Positions 1 to 6,895 are shown, counted from the first letter of the stretch. The stretch: DNA of 7,215 bases from Clostridiales bacterium (GCA_014799645.1 JAAVHQ010000002.1:14300-21514); one strand, 5' to 3'. Numbers and translations: made by a program. The notes: generated by a model from the letters alone, not told the origin.

Positions 1-209
1 GCAACGTCGTTAGGCTTCGTGCGGTGCAACAAGCAACCCGGCAAAGTCTTTTGATTGAGTTCAATCATCTCGCCCGTAGAAATAGCTTCTTTCGTCAAAG
101 CTTCGTATTGAGCCTCTTCGCCCGTAATCCAAACTACGTTGTCAGGTTGACAGAGGTCGACTCTGCTTTGAACAAATTCCAATACTTTCGCATTTTTAGT
201 ATTTGCCAT
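1..209 (-). CDS. pckG: Phosphoenolpyruvate carboxykinase (GTP), N-terminal fragment
   Basis: This is the first 69 codons of a gene that continues beyond the left edge. The product begins MANTKNAKVLEFV and then shows the N-terminal pattern of GTP-type PEP carboxykinase: a helix, then LCQPDNVVWITG, then an acidic E-E-x-Q-Y stretch, then MIELNQKTLPGCLLHRTKPNDVA, which matches the family's 'LN...P...L.RS.P.DVAR' block at about residues 48-69. The enzyme interconverts oxaloacetate and PEP using GTP/GDP in the cytosol; in anaerobes it can run in the carboxylating direction. The catalytic P-loop and metal-binding residues lie outside the window. The ATG at 207-209 is preceded by AAGGAG with a 10-nt spacer, so the start is well supported. 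It follows the upstream operon on the same strand but has its own promoter. The ATP-type enzyme (pckA) is unrelated in sequence and does not fit. Confidence 0.85.
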   Translation of the reverse strand, partial: MANTKNAKVLEFVQSRVDLCQPDNVVWITGEEAQYEALTKEAISTGEMIELNQKTLPGCLLHRTKPNDV

Positions 210-219
210 AATAAAAAAA

Positions 220-225
220 CTCCTT
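220..225 (-). promoter_or_regulatory. Shine-Dalgarno site of pckG
   Basis: Read on the minus strand this is AAGGAG, a near-perfect anti-16S match. It is separated by 10 nt of T-rich sequence from the ATG at 209-207, and it fixes the start of pckG. Confidence 0.8.
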
Positions 226-256
226 TAATATATTAAAATTATTATTTTCCTTATCA

Positions 257-285
257 ATTATATCAAAACCGCTCGATAAATGCAA
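257..285 (-). promoter_or_regulatory. Extended -10 promoter of pckG
   Basis: On the minus strand there is a perfect TATAAT (262-257) preceded by TGA, which gives a TGn extended -10. A weak -35, TTGCAT (285-280), lies 17 bp upstream. The predicted start of transcription is near 250, giving an AT-rich leader of about 40 nt. I see no hairpin between the stop of the upstream gene (300) and this promoter, so read-through from the operon into pckG remains possible. Confidence 0.65.
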
Positions 286-299
286 CCAAAATTTGTAAA

Positions 300-2291
300 T
301 CAATAAACGGATTTATACGCTTGGGAATTTCTTATCTCCTCTACCGTCGATAAAGTCGCGCCTTTGTCCTCGACGGAAGCGAAACTGCCGTCAGCCGTCC
401 TAGTCGCGCCGAAAGCCTTTGAACCGTTCGCCGCATAATAATTGCCTTCGAAATTATGATATTCCGTATCACCGAAAGACGCCGAATTGCTTTCGTAGAT
501 ATTTGCTCCGCACACGCCGACGATATTGCCGAAGTATGCGACCTCATTCAAACACTGTCCTATAAAATAACTGTTGGTTACCCCGCCGCCGAAGTATATC
601 GTCTCTATCATATAATTGCCGTCCTCGTCCTTTGACGCATATCCGTCTTCGCCGTATACGTACTGTTCAAAGCCTTGCTCTTGCACGATACCTACGATAC
701 CGCCCACGTAAGCGGGCTCGTCGCCTATTACCGATACGCTTATCTTGCTTTCGCTTATGCAAGATTCAACCTCGCCGAAAGAAAGGTTGAGCGTACCCGT
801 AAATTGATTGTAAGAATAGGTAATTTCACTAGAAGCCAATATTCCGCCTGCGCATACGTTTTGCGCCGTGACGGTAATATCACCGCTTGAACGGCAATTT
901 GAAATCAGCGAATTGCTGTGAGCGGATATTCCGCCGACGTATGCAAAGCCATTGCCCGTCGCGCTAATCGCGCCTAAGTTGACGCAATTCTTGACCGTAT
1001 TTACGTTGGTAATGACTATTCCGCAAACGATTGGATTCCATTCCGTATCGGCAGAAGTCTGCGAAAGACTTGCCTCGTTGACGTCGCCGTTTAGAGATCC
1101 GTTGTTGACGGAACACACTCCCGCTATATCGAAAGTGTCCGCGACTATCTCGCCCGTGACTTTGCAGTCTTGCAAATATCCGTTGTTGATGCCCGCTACA
1201 CCGCCGAACGAAGCGTTGGCGCTCGTCGTTCCGACAAGCGAGAAATCGGTATAGTTGACGACGCATTTATTTATTACGCCTCTGTATACCGTCTGAGTAG
1301 CCGAGTTGACTTTATAGTTGTTGGTCTGGACTATTCCGCCGTAAGTATCTACCGTCGCGGTAGATATAGCGTTTATCTTTCCTCTTACGTTTACGCTTAC
1401 GCCGTCTATCGTACCATAATTATTCAGCGCGACGAAAGCCGTTCCGTCCGTTGTCGTCAAGTCCGCTTTTACATTGACAACGGTATTTTCAATCGTAGCC
1501 TTCTCTGAAATGGAAGTGAATATCGTATCCCCCGAAGTTTCGATAATCAAGTCGGATAGTTTTCCGTTCAACGTCCCGAGCGACGCGCCCTTACGGAATA
1601 TTATTTTGTGACCGTTGCCGATAATGGTACAGTTGACTTCTTCGACGGAAATATCTTTCGTCACGACTACGTTGCGATTTAGAGTAAATTCCTCTTTAGA
1701 CGTCAAGTCTATATATTTGTCAATACTAGGCGGCGCAACCGCAACCGTCGTGATAGGCGCGACGATTGCAATCGTAATCGCCACTAGCACCAAAGCCGCC
1801 ACCGTTGCCATTTTCTTCTTTTCGCCGTAAGTCAAAGGACGTTTGTCAAGAATGATATTGTCGCCCTCGAATTTCATACTCAGCGAATACTTAATATAGT
1901 ATATTGACCTAAGACGACCTTTGACAGAAGACGAAGGCTTGGTCACAGGAAAGACTTCTTGCAAACGCTTTGTCTTGTCCAAAATCAAAAGCATTTCGAT
2001 AGGCGATACGATTTCGTTGAGATAAAGTCTCAGACACTTACCCGCCTTAGAAGAAAATTTCTTTGAGAGTTCAGCAGGCTCGCGCAAGGTCTCGAAGGCT
2101 GTAATTTTCAAAAAGCCTTCTTCGTATTTTTTAAGTATCTTGCGCGAATTATAGAGGTATAGCAAAGACAGCGTGGGAAATCTACCCAGTCGGTATGCAC
2201 CGCACTGCGCTCTTTCCATCATAGCATCAAACGCTTTTATATCGTCTTTTTTGATTGCTTGAAGCAATCTTTCCTCTATCGTTTGCGACAT
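300..2291 (-). CDS. Membrane-anchored protein with cytosolic helical head and GLUG-type beta-helix ectodomain
   Basis: This is a 663-aa protein in three parts. Residues 1-155 are soluble, helical and basic, with a start like an ankyrin or solenoid repeat (LLQAIKKDDIKAFDAMMER), and probably lie in the cytosol. Residues 161-187 are one hydrophobic segment rich in A, V and I, directly preceded by GEKKK, which by the positive-inside rule predicts N-in/C-out topology. Residues 190-663 are rich in N, G, S, T and V and carry degenerate repeats of the GLUG pattern (GGI.G.N.G.I.NC...G), clearest near 362-380, 388-400, 422-440, 452-470 and 529-534. A parallel beta-helix outside the membrane is the expected fold. 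No LPXTG sorting signal or peptidase motif is visible. It is the last gene of the operon, starting 13 bp after the coiled-coil gene. Its AAGGGA motif sits only about 2-3 nt from the ATG, so reinitiation is likely. GLUG repeats occur in secreted or surface adhesin-like proteins; the ligand here is unknown. Confidence 0.75.
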   Translation of the reverse strand: MSQTIEERLLQAIKKDDIKAFDAMMERAQCGAYRLGRFPTLSLLYLYNSRKILKKYEEGFLKITAFETLREPAELSKKFSSKAGKCLRLYLNEIVSPIEMLLILDKTKRLQEVFPVTKPSSSVKGRLRSIYYIKYSLSMKFEGDNIILDKRPLTYGEKKKMATVAALVLVAITIAIVAPITTVAVAPPSIDKYIDLTSKEEFTLNRNVVVTKDISVEEVNCTIIGNGHKIIFRKGASLGTLNGKLSDLIIETSGDTIFTSISEKATIENTVVNVKADLTTTDGTAFVALNNYGTIDGVSVNVRGKINAISTATVDTYGGIVQTNNYKVNSATQTVYRGVINKCVVNYTDFSLVGTTSANASFGGVAGINNGYLQDCKVTGEIVADTFDIAGVCSVNNGSLNGDVNEASLSQTSADTEWNPIVCGIVITNVNTVKNCVNLGAISATGNGFAYVGGISAHSNSLISNCRSSGDITVTAQNVCAGGILASSEITYSYNQFTGTLNLSFGEVESCISESKISVSVIGDEPAYVGGIVGIVQEQGFEQYVYGEDGYASKDEDGNYMIETIYFGGGVTNSYFIGQCLNEVAYFGNIVGVCGANIYESNSASFGDTEYHNFEGNYYAANGSKAFGATRTADGSFASVEDKGATLSTVEEIRNSQAYKSVY

Positions 2292-2304
2292 ATTCCCTTA
2301 TAAA

Positions 2305-3039
2305 TCAGTTTTGCTTTTTCTTGATTTTTACCTTTCTATCTTCCGCCCATTTATCGAAAGCGTCAAACAAATATTCCTCGTTGACAGTGCTTCCCTCTAC
2401 CAACTTTTTCAAAAGCGCGGACGTCTCGGAAAACTCGGATACAAGCGTAGCAATACCCTTGCCTTGCTCGGCAACGACTGCCGACAATTCTTCGTTCTCT
2501 TTGCGGATAGCCTCTATCTTGTCCGCGTTTTGTTTCAAGACGGAAGCGATGTCCTTGTTGATAAAATCGCTGATTTTCTCCACGTTCTTATTGTAACCGT
2601 CAAGCGACTTTTGCAATTCTTTGAGATTGTAAGACGAACGCTTTTCGGTAATCAACGCGTCAATCTTTGCAAGTTGACTTTCCGCGCTCTTTTCTATTTC
2701 GCTGAGAGAATCAATTCTGTTGACGACTTCGGAAAAACTCGAAGACATACCCTTTACAGCATCCGCGTACTTCTCGCCCGAAGACGCGTATTGCTCAATC
2801 CTTCTGCCGAGTTCCTCTCCGCTCTTCGCTTGCGCGTTGAGCGTGGCGTGTACCTTTTCAAGTTGATTTACCGCATTGCCCGAAAAACTCTTCGTGAGGT
2901 TGTCAAGGTCGTTCCTTATCTCTTCGTAAGTCTTGCTTACGCTACGCAAACTCTCTTGCAAAGGCGCAATTAAATTGCGGTAAGCCACAAAACTGTCTAT
3001 TAGTTCCTTTATCGAATTTTCGCTTATCTTTTCGCTCAT
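2305..3039 (-). CDS. Coiled-coil protein of unknown function
   Basis: This 244-aa protein is almost wholly helical, with heptad-like spacing of L, I, V and A and many E and K residues from about 10 to 215. It has few prolines or aromatics. There is no signal peptide, membrane segment or recognisable catalytic motif. A break around 84-100 (Y-A-S-S-G, G-M-S-S-S) may separate two coiled-coil rods. The C-terminal 25 residues include an aromatic patch (EEYLFDAFDKWAED) and end in a lysine-rich tail, a plausible docking element. The ATG at 3039-3037 overlaps the helicase stop in an ATGA, and AGAGGAG lies 6 nt upstream, inside the helicase gene, so this gene is both coupled and well initiated. Its position between a helicase and a membrane protein suggests an adaptor or scaffold role, but that is inference. 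I do not recognise the family. Confidence 0.7.
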   Translation of the reverse strand: MSEKISENSIKELIDSFVAYRNLIAPLQESLRSVSKTYEEIRNDLDNLTKSFSGNAVNQLEKVHATLNAQAKSGEELGRRIEQYASSGEKYADAVKGMSSSFSEVVNRIDSLSEIEKSAESQLAKIDALITEKRSSYNLKELQKSLDGYNKNVEKISDFINKDIASVLKQNADKIEAIRKENEELSAVVAEQGKGIATLVSEFSETSALLKKLVEGSTVNEEYLFDAFDKWAEDRKVKIKKKQN

Positions 3040-5423
3040 TGTCTTCTCCTCTTCATATTAGCGTTGGCGACTTTCAAAGTTGTCGCTATTTCTTCACTCT
3101 CTTTATTGAGTGTATCTAGTATTATCTTCTTTGCCACGTCGTTGTCCTCGACAAGCGGATAGAAACGTACGATTTCGGGGTCGAGCGCTCCGCCGCCTTG
3201 CAAGCACGCGTCCATAAGCGGGAACAACTTCTCGTCGCCCGATCGTGTGAACATCTCGCGCGCCTCGCTATCCATACCCAATCGCCAGTACTCTACGCCC
3301 GCTTCGCGTATCTTGCCGTAACGCAAAAATCTCTCGTGAATTGATATATATGCGAGTTGCTTTTTCCTAAGTTCGTCTGACGAAAGTCTATCCGCGGTAT
3401 TACGCGCGTTCTCGTACTGTTCAAGCGAACAAAACTTCTCGATTCGCTCGATAAATTCGTCGTCGTCTATCTCCAACCTACCCGCAATATCTTTCAAATA
3501 CGCAAGCGCGCCGTCCTTGTTCTTGCGCTCGAAACACTCGTTGAAAAGCGCGTTGAAATTGTCGGGATAATCGGATTCTGCTACGAACAAATACTGCTTA
3601 GCGCGCGATATTCCCACGTAAAACAAATTGAAGTAGTATCTGAAAACGGAGTTTTCATCGGCTTTCTTTCTATTGAGCGTCATATTGTGAAGATATCGCC
3701 ACTTGTCTAGGTTGTCGCTCAACACGTCCGCAAGAATTACCGTATTACGCTCTAAGCCTTTGGCTTCGGCTACGGTGAGTATTTCAATCTTTCCCAAGAC
3801 TTTTCTGAGTTTTTCTTTCTTAGCCTGAGAGGCGACGATAACGGTCACGTTCTCAAATCTCTTCTCGCCGAGAGAATAAACGAAATTCCTATCCTTTACC
3901 AACACCGCCGCTGACGAAAGCGGTGAAGGAACGCTTTCCCCTTTCAACACGAAACTGTGCGTGCCGAATCTTTGCATATTCATTTCGCCCAACTTTTCGG
4001 CGATTTTCTCTATCTTTTCCGTACTGCGATAATTGTGGCGAAGTTCGCTCACTCCCGTGACGTCGCCGTACATTATGCGCTTCAAATAACCGAAACTGAA
4101 ATATGACGGATTTATCATTTGCAACGCGTCGCCCACGCAAAACAACTTTCTGCACAGCGTTTTCATAAGACACAAATTCACTTGCGTGAAGTCTTGCGCC
4201 TCGTCGATTACGCCTACCGAATACTTGGGCGAAGAAATCTTGCTCAGAATTTCACGGCTCATAAGATTGTTGTCGGTATATCCGCGCTTTGTCAAAAACT
4301 CGGCGTAGTCCGTCGCTACCGAATATATTACGTCGCATTCTCGCCTTGTAAAACTATCGCTTCTCGCTTCCGCGTACTCGTCGCGCCCCATCATATCGCG
4401 AGGACTGTCAATCTCGTACTTGCCGAAAATCATTCCGTAAATCTCTTTGTAAATTATCTCGGGCGCAATATGCTTTATCTTCTCGAGCGCGCCCGAAAGT
4501 TTGTAATTCCTGCCACTGCCTAAATACTCACCCATGAACACGCTTTCGCCCGCCACTTTCTTCGGCGCAAACTCTTGCGCGTAAATATCCTCTATCAATC
4601 GGTATTCTACTTTCTCTTTCAAAAACTTGGCGATACGCTTTAACGCGGAAATAATCTCCCCGTCCTCGTCGACGGAAAACAAAATGCCGAGTTTGTTCTC
4701 CACCGCCTTTTTGTGGTTGGAATCGAGAAAGTCCACCCGTCCGCTCTCGTAAGCGGAAATAAAGCCGTCTATATTCTTTGAAAACAACTCTACCCGATTT
4801 TTTGTTTCGCTCAAAAGTCCGCGAGAAAAAGTGGTATACAACACCGCTCCGCGATAGTTACGGCAAGCGCAATAGACGATTTTTTCCACACACACGTTGG
4901 TCTTACCGCTACCCGCAATACCTTGCACGAGCATATTCGCGTCTTCGGTCTCTACAATTTGTCGTTGAGTTGCGTTGAGATAAGGAAAATTGACTATTCC
5001 GTCACTGCCCGACACGAGATACAACCTCGTCAAATCGTCTTCGGTGATTACTTCGTCAGTTTCTCTCAGTATTAACGTAATCTTGTCGTTTGAAGAAATG
5101 TATTCCGAAAGTCGCCTGTCCGTTCCGCCGTCGCTTGGATTTGCGCTCAGGAATTTATAAAAAATAATATCGCCGTCGGAAAGTCTTTGATCTCCGCCCT
5201 TACGGCGCAAGAAAAGCGTATAAAGTCCGTCTTCCGTCTGCGCTATACAGCAACCGTCGGGAAGAATTACGTTCTCTCTGAAAATACTTTCAGCGACACG
5301 GGAAATAAAGGCGTCAATCGCAATTATCTTGCGAGTAAGCGTAACAAAGCCTTCCGTCTTGTAGAACGTTCGGCTTGAAGATAAAGCTATCTTTTTCGTG
5401 TCTGCCGTAATTTTTTGTATCAT
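3036..5423 (-). CDS. UvrD/Rep-like superfamily 1 helicase with unusual N-terminal domain and helical C-terminal tail
   Basis: This 795-aa protein has all the SF1 motifs in order: Q-motif LNATQRQIV (149-157, Q153), Walker A GIAGSGKT (168-175, K174), Ia (about 193-203), II VIDEAQD (405-411), III FCVGDALQMI (428-437), IV LRHNYRST (461-468), V TVAEAKGLE (550-558) and VI YVGISRAK (602-609, R607). ATP-driven translocation or unwinding of nucleic acid is therefore expected. The DEAQD box and the short motif IV-VI segment (no room for a full 2B domain) resemble the HelD-like and UvrD_C_2 groups more than housekeeping UvrD or PcrA. Residues 1-147 match nothing I know; they are not a NERD or nuclease domain. 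Residues about 625-795 are helical and TPR-like, ending in KRRRQ. The ATG overlaps the upstream stop in an ATGA with no strong Shine-Dalgarno, which points to translational coupling. DNA, RNA or RNA polymerase could be the target; the sequence does not decide. Confidence 0.85.
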   Translation of the reverse strand: MIQKITADTKKIALSSSRTFYKTEGFVTLTRKIIAIDAFISRVAESIFRENVILPDGCCIAQTEDGLYTLFLRRKGGDQRLSDGDIIFYKFLSANPSDGGTDRRLSEYISSNDKITLILRETDEVITEDDLTRLYLVSGSDGIVNFPYLNATQRQIVETEDANMLVQGIAGSGKTNVCVEKIVYCACRNYRGAVLYTTFSRGLLSETKNRVELFSKNIDGFISAYESGRVDFLDSNHKKAVENKLGILFSVDEDGEIISALKRIAKFLKEKVEYRLIEDIYAQEFAPKKVAGESVFMGEYLGSGRNYKLSGALEKIKHIAPEIIYKEIYGMIFGKYEIDSPRDMMGRDEYAEARSDSFTRRECDVIYSVATDYAEFLTKRGYTDNNLMSREILSKISSPKYSVGVIDEAQDFTQVNLCLMKTLCRKLFCVGDALQMINPSYFSFGYLKRIMYGDVTGVSELRHNYRSTEKIEKIAEKLGEMNMQRFGTHSFVLKGESVPSPLSSAAVLVKDRNFVYSLGEKRFENVTVIVASQAKKEKLRKVLGKIEILTVAEAKGLERNTVILADVLSDNLDKWRYLHNMTLNRKKADENSVFRYYFNLFYVGISRAKQYLFVAESDYPDNFNALFNECFERKNKDGALAYLKDIAGRLEIDDDEFIERIEKFCSLEQYENARNTADRLSSDELRKKQLAYISIHERFLRYGKIREAGVEYWRLGMDSEAREMFTRSGDEKLFPLMDACLQGGGALDPEIVRFYPLVEDNDVAKKIILDTLNKESEEIATTLKVANANMKRRRQ

Positions 5424-6424
5424 AACGCTATTAGTCCGTTTATATATTGAGTGAACTGCCCTTCGTCAAGCGGAAAGGGAATTTTCGCAAACGCTTTGAG
5501 GCGCGTATCGCTTAGCGTATTTGCCGTCGCGTCAAAGGATATAGGCGTGTTCTTTCTAGAATACTGCGCGCTGATATCCGCTTCGATACGTTTCTTCTCC
5601 GCTTGCTCGCTTATATCTTTCAACCGCTTTTCAATCGTCTCCAAAGCGCGTCTTTTGTTTTTGAGTTGCGACCGCTCGTCTTGACATACGACGATAAGTC
5701 CCGTGGGCAAATGCGTGATGCGCACAGCCGTTTCCACCTTGTTGATATTTTGACCGCCCGCTCCGTGAGAGTGAAATAGGTCTATCTTCAAATCGCTCTC
5801 TTTGACTTTCTCTACCCTTGCCGACGGGGTCACGGCAAAACACAACTCTTCGCACTTCGTCTTGGCAATCACCTTGTGCGCGCCGACAAGAGGACTAAGA
5901 CGAGTGATTACGTCCTCGCCTTCGGCTATGAAAGAAATCTCTTCTACGTAACCGCCCTTTGCATTTACAATCTTTTCGTCCGCTATCTTCGCTCCGCGCG
6001 ATAATAAATTTGTCTTTATAAGAGAATAGAGAGTTATGCCAAATTTAGAAGATATTTCCTTGAACTTGAACCTGCAATATGCTCTCTCTTCCACGCGCTT
6101 GCATCCCAAAGCGTCCGCAAGATGCGCGGATTGCACGCTCGCCACTCTTTTCAAATTGGAAATTTCTTCGTATATTACGGCGCGCTCCTCGTCGGAATTC
6201 GCATCCGCAAGCATAGCTAAACACTCTTTTTGCTCTTCAAGCGAAGATTTGAGAGCCGAAAGTCTATCTTTCAAAAATTTGAGATTGTTGTACTTCGACA
6301 GTATTGACAAATAATACGCCTTGTCCGCCTGAACTTCGGGATATTCCAAAAGCTCTCTTGTTTCGTCAAAGCAATCCAGCGCCTTTTCCGTCGCGCCGAC
6401 TATATCGTCGTAAATACCGTACAT
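5420..6424 (-). CDS. Divergent RF-1/RF-2 family paralogue with intact GGQ but no evident codon-recognition tripeptide
   Basis: This is a 334-aa product from the ATG at 6424-6422; the reading frame stays open to 6508, but that extension would cover the promoter. Residues 1-120 form a helical hairpin like the RF domain 1 (PCRF). The GTGGDEA motif expected near 118-132 is absent. Residues 157-186 still follow the RF core (GGYVEEI...RL...GAHKVI for GGYKEII...RL...GGHRVQ). The segment that normally carries PxT (RF1) or SPF (RF2) is shortened and reads KTKCEELCF (188-196). The hydrolase domain is well kept: GAGGQNINK (221-229, GGQ 223-225), TAVRITHLPTG and CQDERSQLKNK. So peptidyl-tRNA hydrolysis on the ribosome is plausible while stop-codon reading is doubtful. 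True RF1 and RF2 have about 360 residues with these motifs intact. This gene heads the operon. There is no Shine-Dalgarno; the message is predicted to be leaderless. An alternative reading is a decayed housekeeping RF, but the frame is clean. Confidence 0.8.
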   Translation of the reverse strand: MYGIYDDIVGATEKALDCFDETRELLEYPEVQADKAYYLSILSKYNNLKFLKDRLSALKSSLEEQKECLAMLADANSDEERAVIYEEISNLKRVASVQSAHLADALGCKRVEERAYCRFKFKEISSKFGITLYSLIKTNLLSRGAKIADEKIVNAKGGYVEEISFIAEGEDVITRLSPLVGAHKVIAKTKCEELCFAVTPSARVEKVKESDLKIDLFHSHGAGGQNINKVETAVRITHLPTGLIVVCQDERSQLKNKRRALETIEKRLKDISEQAEKKRIEADISAQYSRKNTPISFDATANTLSDTRLKAFAKIPFPLDEGQFTQYINGLIAL

Positions 6425-6430
6425 AGAATT

Positions 6431-6459
6431 ATTGTAACACAAAATTACAAAAAAATCAA
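6431..6459 (-). promoter_or_regulatory. Promoter of the four-gene operon, predicted leaderless
   Basis: On the minus strand a -35 TTGATT (6459-6454), a 17-bp spacer and a -10 TACAAT (6436-6431) preceded by TGT form a strong extended -10 promoter. Six bases (AATTCT) separate the -10 from the ATG, so the canonical +1 falls on the A of the start codon at 6424. There is no room for a ribosome binding site. A second TATAAT (6464-6459) lies just upstream but has no matching -35. Confidence 0.65.
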
Positions 6460-6468
6460 TTATATAGC

Positions 6469-6478
6469 ATTCGCGAAT
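6469..6478. promoter_or_regulatory. Perfect 10-bp palindrome, possible operator
   Basis: ATTCGCGAAT is self-complementary and lies about 10 bp upstream of the -35 of the operon promoter, in the spacer between divergent genes. It is GC-richer than its surroundings. A dimeric regulator site is possible, but nothing identifies the protein. Confidence 0.3.
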
Positions 6479-6484
6479 TTTTTT

Positions 6485-6501
6485 ATGACCCAATAGGTCA
6501 T
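6485..6501. promoter_or_regulatory. Inverted repeat ATGACC-N5-GGTCAT, possible operator
   Basis: Perfect 6-bp arms flank CAATA, with T-runs outside. The position, upstream of the minus-strand operon promoter and between divergent genes, suits a regulator-binding site. On the plus strand it could also pass for a very weak terminator hairpin followed by T5, but there is no plus-strand gene to its left for it to end. Confidence 0.35.
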
Positions 6502-6598
6502 TTTTCACAAATCTCTATTTTGTTATGTTACACTGTTTTTGCAAGGCGAAAAAAATATGTGAGCAATGCTAAAATGTCAAGAAAAATAAGAAAATTAC

Positions 6599-6607
6599 TG
6601 TTATAAT
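6599..6607 (+). promoter_or_regulatory. Extended -10 promoter of the small AT-rich gene
   Basis: TGTTATAAT is a perfect TGn-TATAAT. No good -35 sits at 16-18 bp, as is common for extended -10 promoters. The predicted start of transcription is at 6614, leaving a 16-nt leader that holds the ribosome binding site. A second, weaker candidate (TGCTAAAAT, 6567-6575) lies upstream. Confidence 0.6.
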
Positions 6608-6615
6608 GGCTTTAC

Positions 6616-6621
6616 AAGGAG
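6616..6621 (+). promoter_or_regulatory. Shine-Dalgarno site that sets the start of the small gene
   Basis: AAGGAG lies 8 nt before the ATG at 6630. An in-frame ATG at 6606 overlaps the -10 box and cannot be in the transcript, so 6630 is the start. Confidence 0.8.
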
Positions 6622-6629
6622 AGAATAAT

Positions 6630-6890
6630 ATGAAGAACGACAAAAAAATTATTATAACAAAACAAAAATTAGATTGGAATTTAGTTGCTTACTTTATGCG
6701 AATGTTTAACGGTTTTCCAGAGGTAATGAAGGATAAAGGTTTTCGAGAGATATTCGACCAGTTGAATAAGTATGTTTCTAGTAAAATAAATCCCCCATAC
6801 AGTGGCGATATACTAGAAGAATATGTATTAGTTGAGCAAGAAGTAACGGACGAAGTATATGCAACGTGGTTAGAAAACAACAAACAATAG
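6630..6890 (+). CDS. Small AT-rich hypothetical protein (86 aa)
   Basis: The product begins MKNDKKIIITKQKLDW and ends in TWLENNKQ. I do not recognise it. The N-terminal 12 residues are basic; about 15-50 looks like two amphipathic helices rich in aromatics (W16, Y21, F22, F26, F29, F38, F42); about 57-86 is acidic (GDILEEYVLVEQEVTDEVY). There is no signal peptide, membrane helix, zinc site or helix-turn-helix that I can see. Support as a real gene comes from the perfect extended -10, the Shine-Dalgarno at the right distance and a stop followed by a hairpin. It is transcribed divergently from the four-gene operon. Its codons (TTA leucine, AAT, ATT, AAA) are much more AT-rich than those of the genes to the left, which suggests a separate origin. 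It could be a small mobile-element or regulatory protein, but nothing shows this. Confidence 0.65.
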   Translation: MKNDKKIIITKQKLDWNLVAYFMRMFNGFPEVMKDKGFREIFDQLNKYVSSKINPPYSGDILEEYVLVEQEVTDEVYATWLENNKQ

Positions 6891-6895
6891 TGCTC

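Noticed and set aside
952..1266. Open frames of about 100 codons on both strands within the beta-helix gene
   Set aside because: They are shadows of the repetitive long gene, without start signals, and their products are low-complexity or arginine-rich.
5420..6424. Programmed frameshift as in prfB
   Set aside because: The frame is open throughout with no in-frame UGA near codon 25, and the SPF motif of RF2 is missing, so this is not prfB.
6485..6501. Intrinsic terminator
   Set aside because: Only a 6-bp stem, and no gene to the left on the plus strand would need it; on the minus strand the hairpin is followed by A-rich, not T-rich, sequence.
6425..6508. N-terminal extension of the release-factor paralogue (28 extra residues, start at 6508)
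   Set aside because: It would translate the operon promoter and both palindromes, has no ribosome binding site, and gives hydrophobic sequence unlike any RF N-terminus.
6606..6629. Upstream ATG for the small gene
   Set aside because: It overlaps the -10 box and lies before the predicted transcript start; the Shine-Dalgarno serves the ATG at 6630.
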